Part shown: piece by piece, positions 63,256 to 64,000 of the stretch | Layout: each line of letters starts with the position of its first letter | Position numbering within the stretch: the stretch's first letter is position 1 | Assembly: GCA_902800625.1 (NCBI GenBank) | Contig: CADCFG010000008.1 | Location: 1-64,000 of the forward strand | Length of the DNA: 64,000 bases | Direction: 5' to 3' | Origin: an uncultured Eubacteriales bacterium | Lineage (GTDB): Bacteria > Bacillota > Clostridia > Christensenellales > Aristaeellaceae | Notes under the pieces: generated by a model | The model's database searches: none | What the model was told of the DNA's origin: nothing | Seen by the model: only the letters and a program-made list of their open reading frames with translations | Position numbers and translations under genes: made by a program

Positions 63256-64000
63256 TTAATCCGCTTCCTTCGCCTCCGGCGCGTCATCAGAATGGGGATA
63301 CAGCGCCAGGGCGAATTTTTTTTGCATGTCGTTTCGGCTCTTGCAGCCCGTCTTTTGCAGCAGGTTGTGCACATGGTATTTGACCGTGCTCTCCGAGACG
63401 AACAGCGCCTCGGCGATTTCGCCGTTGGATCGCTTGGCGAGCAGCAGCTGGAGCACCTCCTGCTCCCGGGCGGAGAGATCGTGCTGCATGGCGAAGCTCT
63501 CAAAAACTTCGCGCTCGGTCTTCTGACGGGCGACTTTCGGCGCGTACAGCCACATGCACAGCCGATGGAAAAGGAAGATCGTCAGCATGAACAGCACGGA
63601 GGTCACCGCGATCAGGGCGACCTTGTTCTCGGCGAACAGGGTGCAGACCGCCGTGCCCGCCGCGTCGCCCAGCCGCCCGAACAGCAGCCCCAGCGGGGCC
63701 AGCTCCCAGCGGCGCGCTTGCGCGGCCAGATCCAGGAACAGCACGACGCGGTAGACGGAGAAGAAGCCGAAGAACAGGTAATCCAGCCCCCAGCAGACAA
63801 AGCTGGAGACGGATTCCCCGGACAGCCCCAGCATGACGAAGGGGATGATCAGCGCCGTGGCCGTGCAGATCGCGCCGTTTTTCCGGCTCTTGTCGTTGAT
63901 GAAGCCCGCCGCGACCAGCCCCACGGCGTAAAGCAGGCGGGACAGCTCGGGCATCAGGCCGGATTCGATATCCGCAGCCGGAAAGCCAAAGCCCAGGTTC
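63256..64000 (-). CDS. Membrane-spanning LuxR-type transcriptional regulator (5' end beyond the window)
   Basis: The reading frame is open to the right edge, so only the C-terminal 247 or so residues are visible; an internal ATG at 63954 is not a convincing start. At least four or five hydrophobic helices (for example CTATALIIPFVMLGL, FFSVYRVVLFLDLAA and VALIAVTSVLFMLTIFLF) precede a GerE/LuxR helix-turn-helix at the end (LSAREQEVLQLLLAKRSNGE, then VSESTVKYHVHNLLQKTG). The shape matches regulators with an MFS-like membrane half fused to a LuxR domain, which sense something at the membrane and act directly on DNA. Convergent with nifJ; no link to it is implied. The target is unknown. Confidence 0.85.
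   Translation of the reverse strand, partial: NLGFGFPAADIESGLMPELSRLLYAVGLVAAGFINDKSRKNGAICTATALIIPFVMLGLSGESVSSFVCWGLDYLFFGFFSVYRVVLFLDLAAQARRWELAPLGLLFGRLGDAAGTAVCTLFAENKVALIAVTSVLFMLTIFLFHRLCMWLYAPKVARQKTEREVFESFAMQHDLSAREQEVLQLLLAKRSNGEIAEALFVSESTVKYHVHNLLQKTGCKSRNDMQKKFALALYPHSDDAPEAKEAD

Overview
The window looks like a chromosomal segment from a GC-rich anaerobic member of the Clostridia (Bacillota), probably gut- or rumen-associated. The support is indirect but consistent: Shine-Dalgarno sites of the AGGAGG type before nearly every gene, a T-box leader, a CIRCE/HrcA operator, a pyruvate:ferredoxin oxidoreductase, BspA-type leucine-rich repeats, Listeria-Bacteroides (InlB-type) repeats and a MATE-linked NRPS. 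I saw no rRNA, tRNA or CRISPR array. Genus and species cannot be read from the sequence.

Layout. 1-3.1 kb (minus strand): a small CxxC-tailed membrane protein followed by a fused membrane ferredoxin/thioredoxin protein, preceded by a DUF445 membrane protein. 3.3-5.3 kb: a secreted leucine-rich-repeat protein. 5.5-7.7 kb: a LytS-like histidine kinase and a response regulator with a SARP-like output domain, from a clear promoter to a clear terminator. 7.9-42.7 kb: two giant secreted proteins in tandem (4,897 and 6,659 aa) fill more than half the window. Both have a signal peptide and an acidic Glu/Pro/Thr repeat stalk; the first is built of InlB-type, FnIII-like, Gly-rich and Big_2 modules, the second of LktA-like filamentous beta-repeats with an alpha-helical island. 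Neither has a sortase motif or SLH domain that I can see.

43.0-50.5 kb: a MATE exporter and a 2,035-aa NRPS of unusual A-T-C-A-T-C order, 29 bp apart behind one promoter, presumably a small-molecule synthesis and export pair. 50.5-52.5 kb: two divergent GGDEF diguanylate cyclases, one apparently missing most of its membrane domain by an in-frame deletion. 52.6-53.2 kb: a lone Hsp20 under a CIRCE operator that overlaps a near-consensus promoter. 53.3-54.1 kb: an unknown membrane-anchored protein.

54.2-58.6 kb is the most unusual operon: a complete T-box leader with a leucine (CUC) specifier precedes a LeuA-like protein whose catalytic His-x-His metal site has been lost but whose leucine-binding domain is kept. 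Next comes a fusion of a xylose-isomerase-like TIM barrel, also missing metal ligands, to an acyl-CoA synthetase. 58.6-58.8 kb holds a compact element of nested and interleaved inverted repeats bounded by near-identical direct repeats. 58.8-63.2 kb: a NapH-like membrane ferredoxin and NifJ, probably co-transcribed, for anaerobic pyruvate oxidation. The right edge cuts a membrane-spanning LuxR-type regulator on the minus strand.

Starts were chosen by ribosome-binding site and family shape. Domain names come from reading motifs, not from searches.
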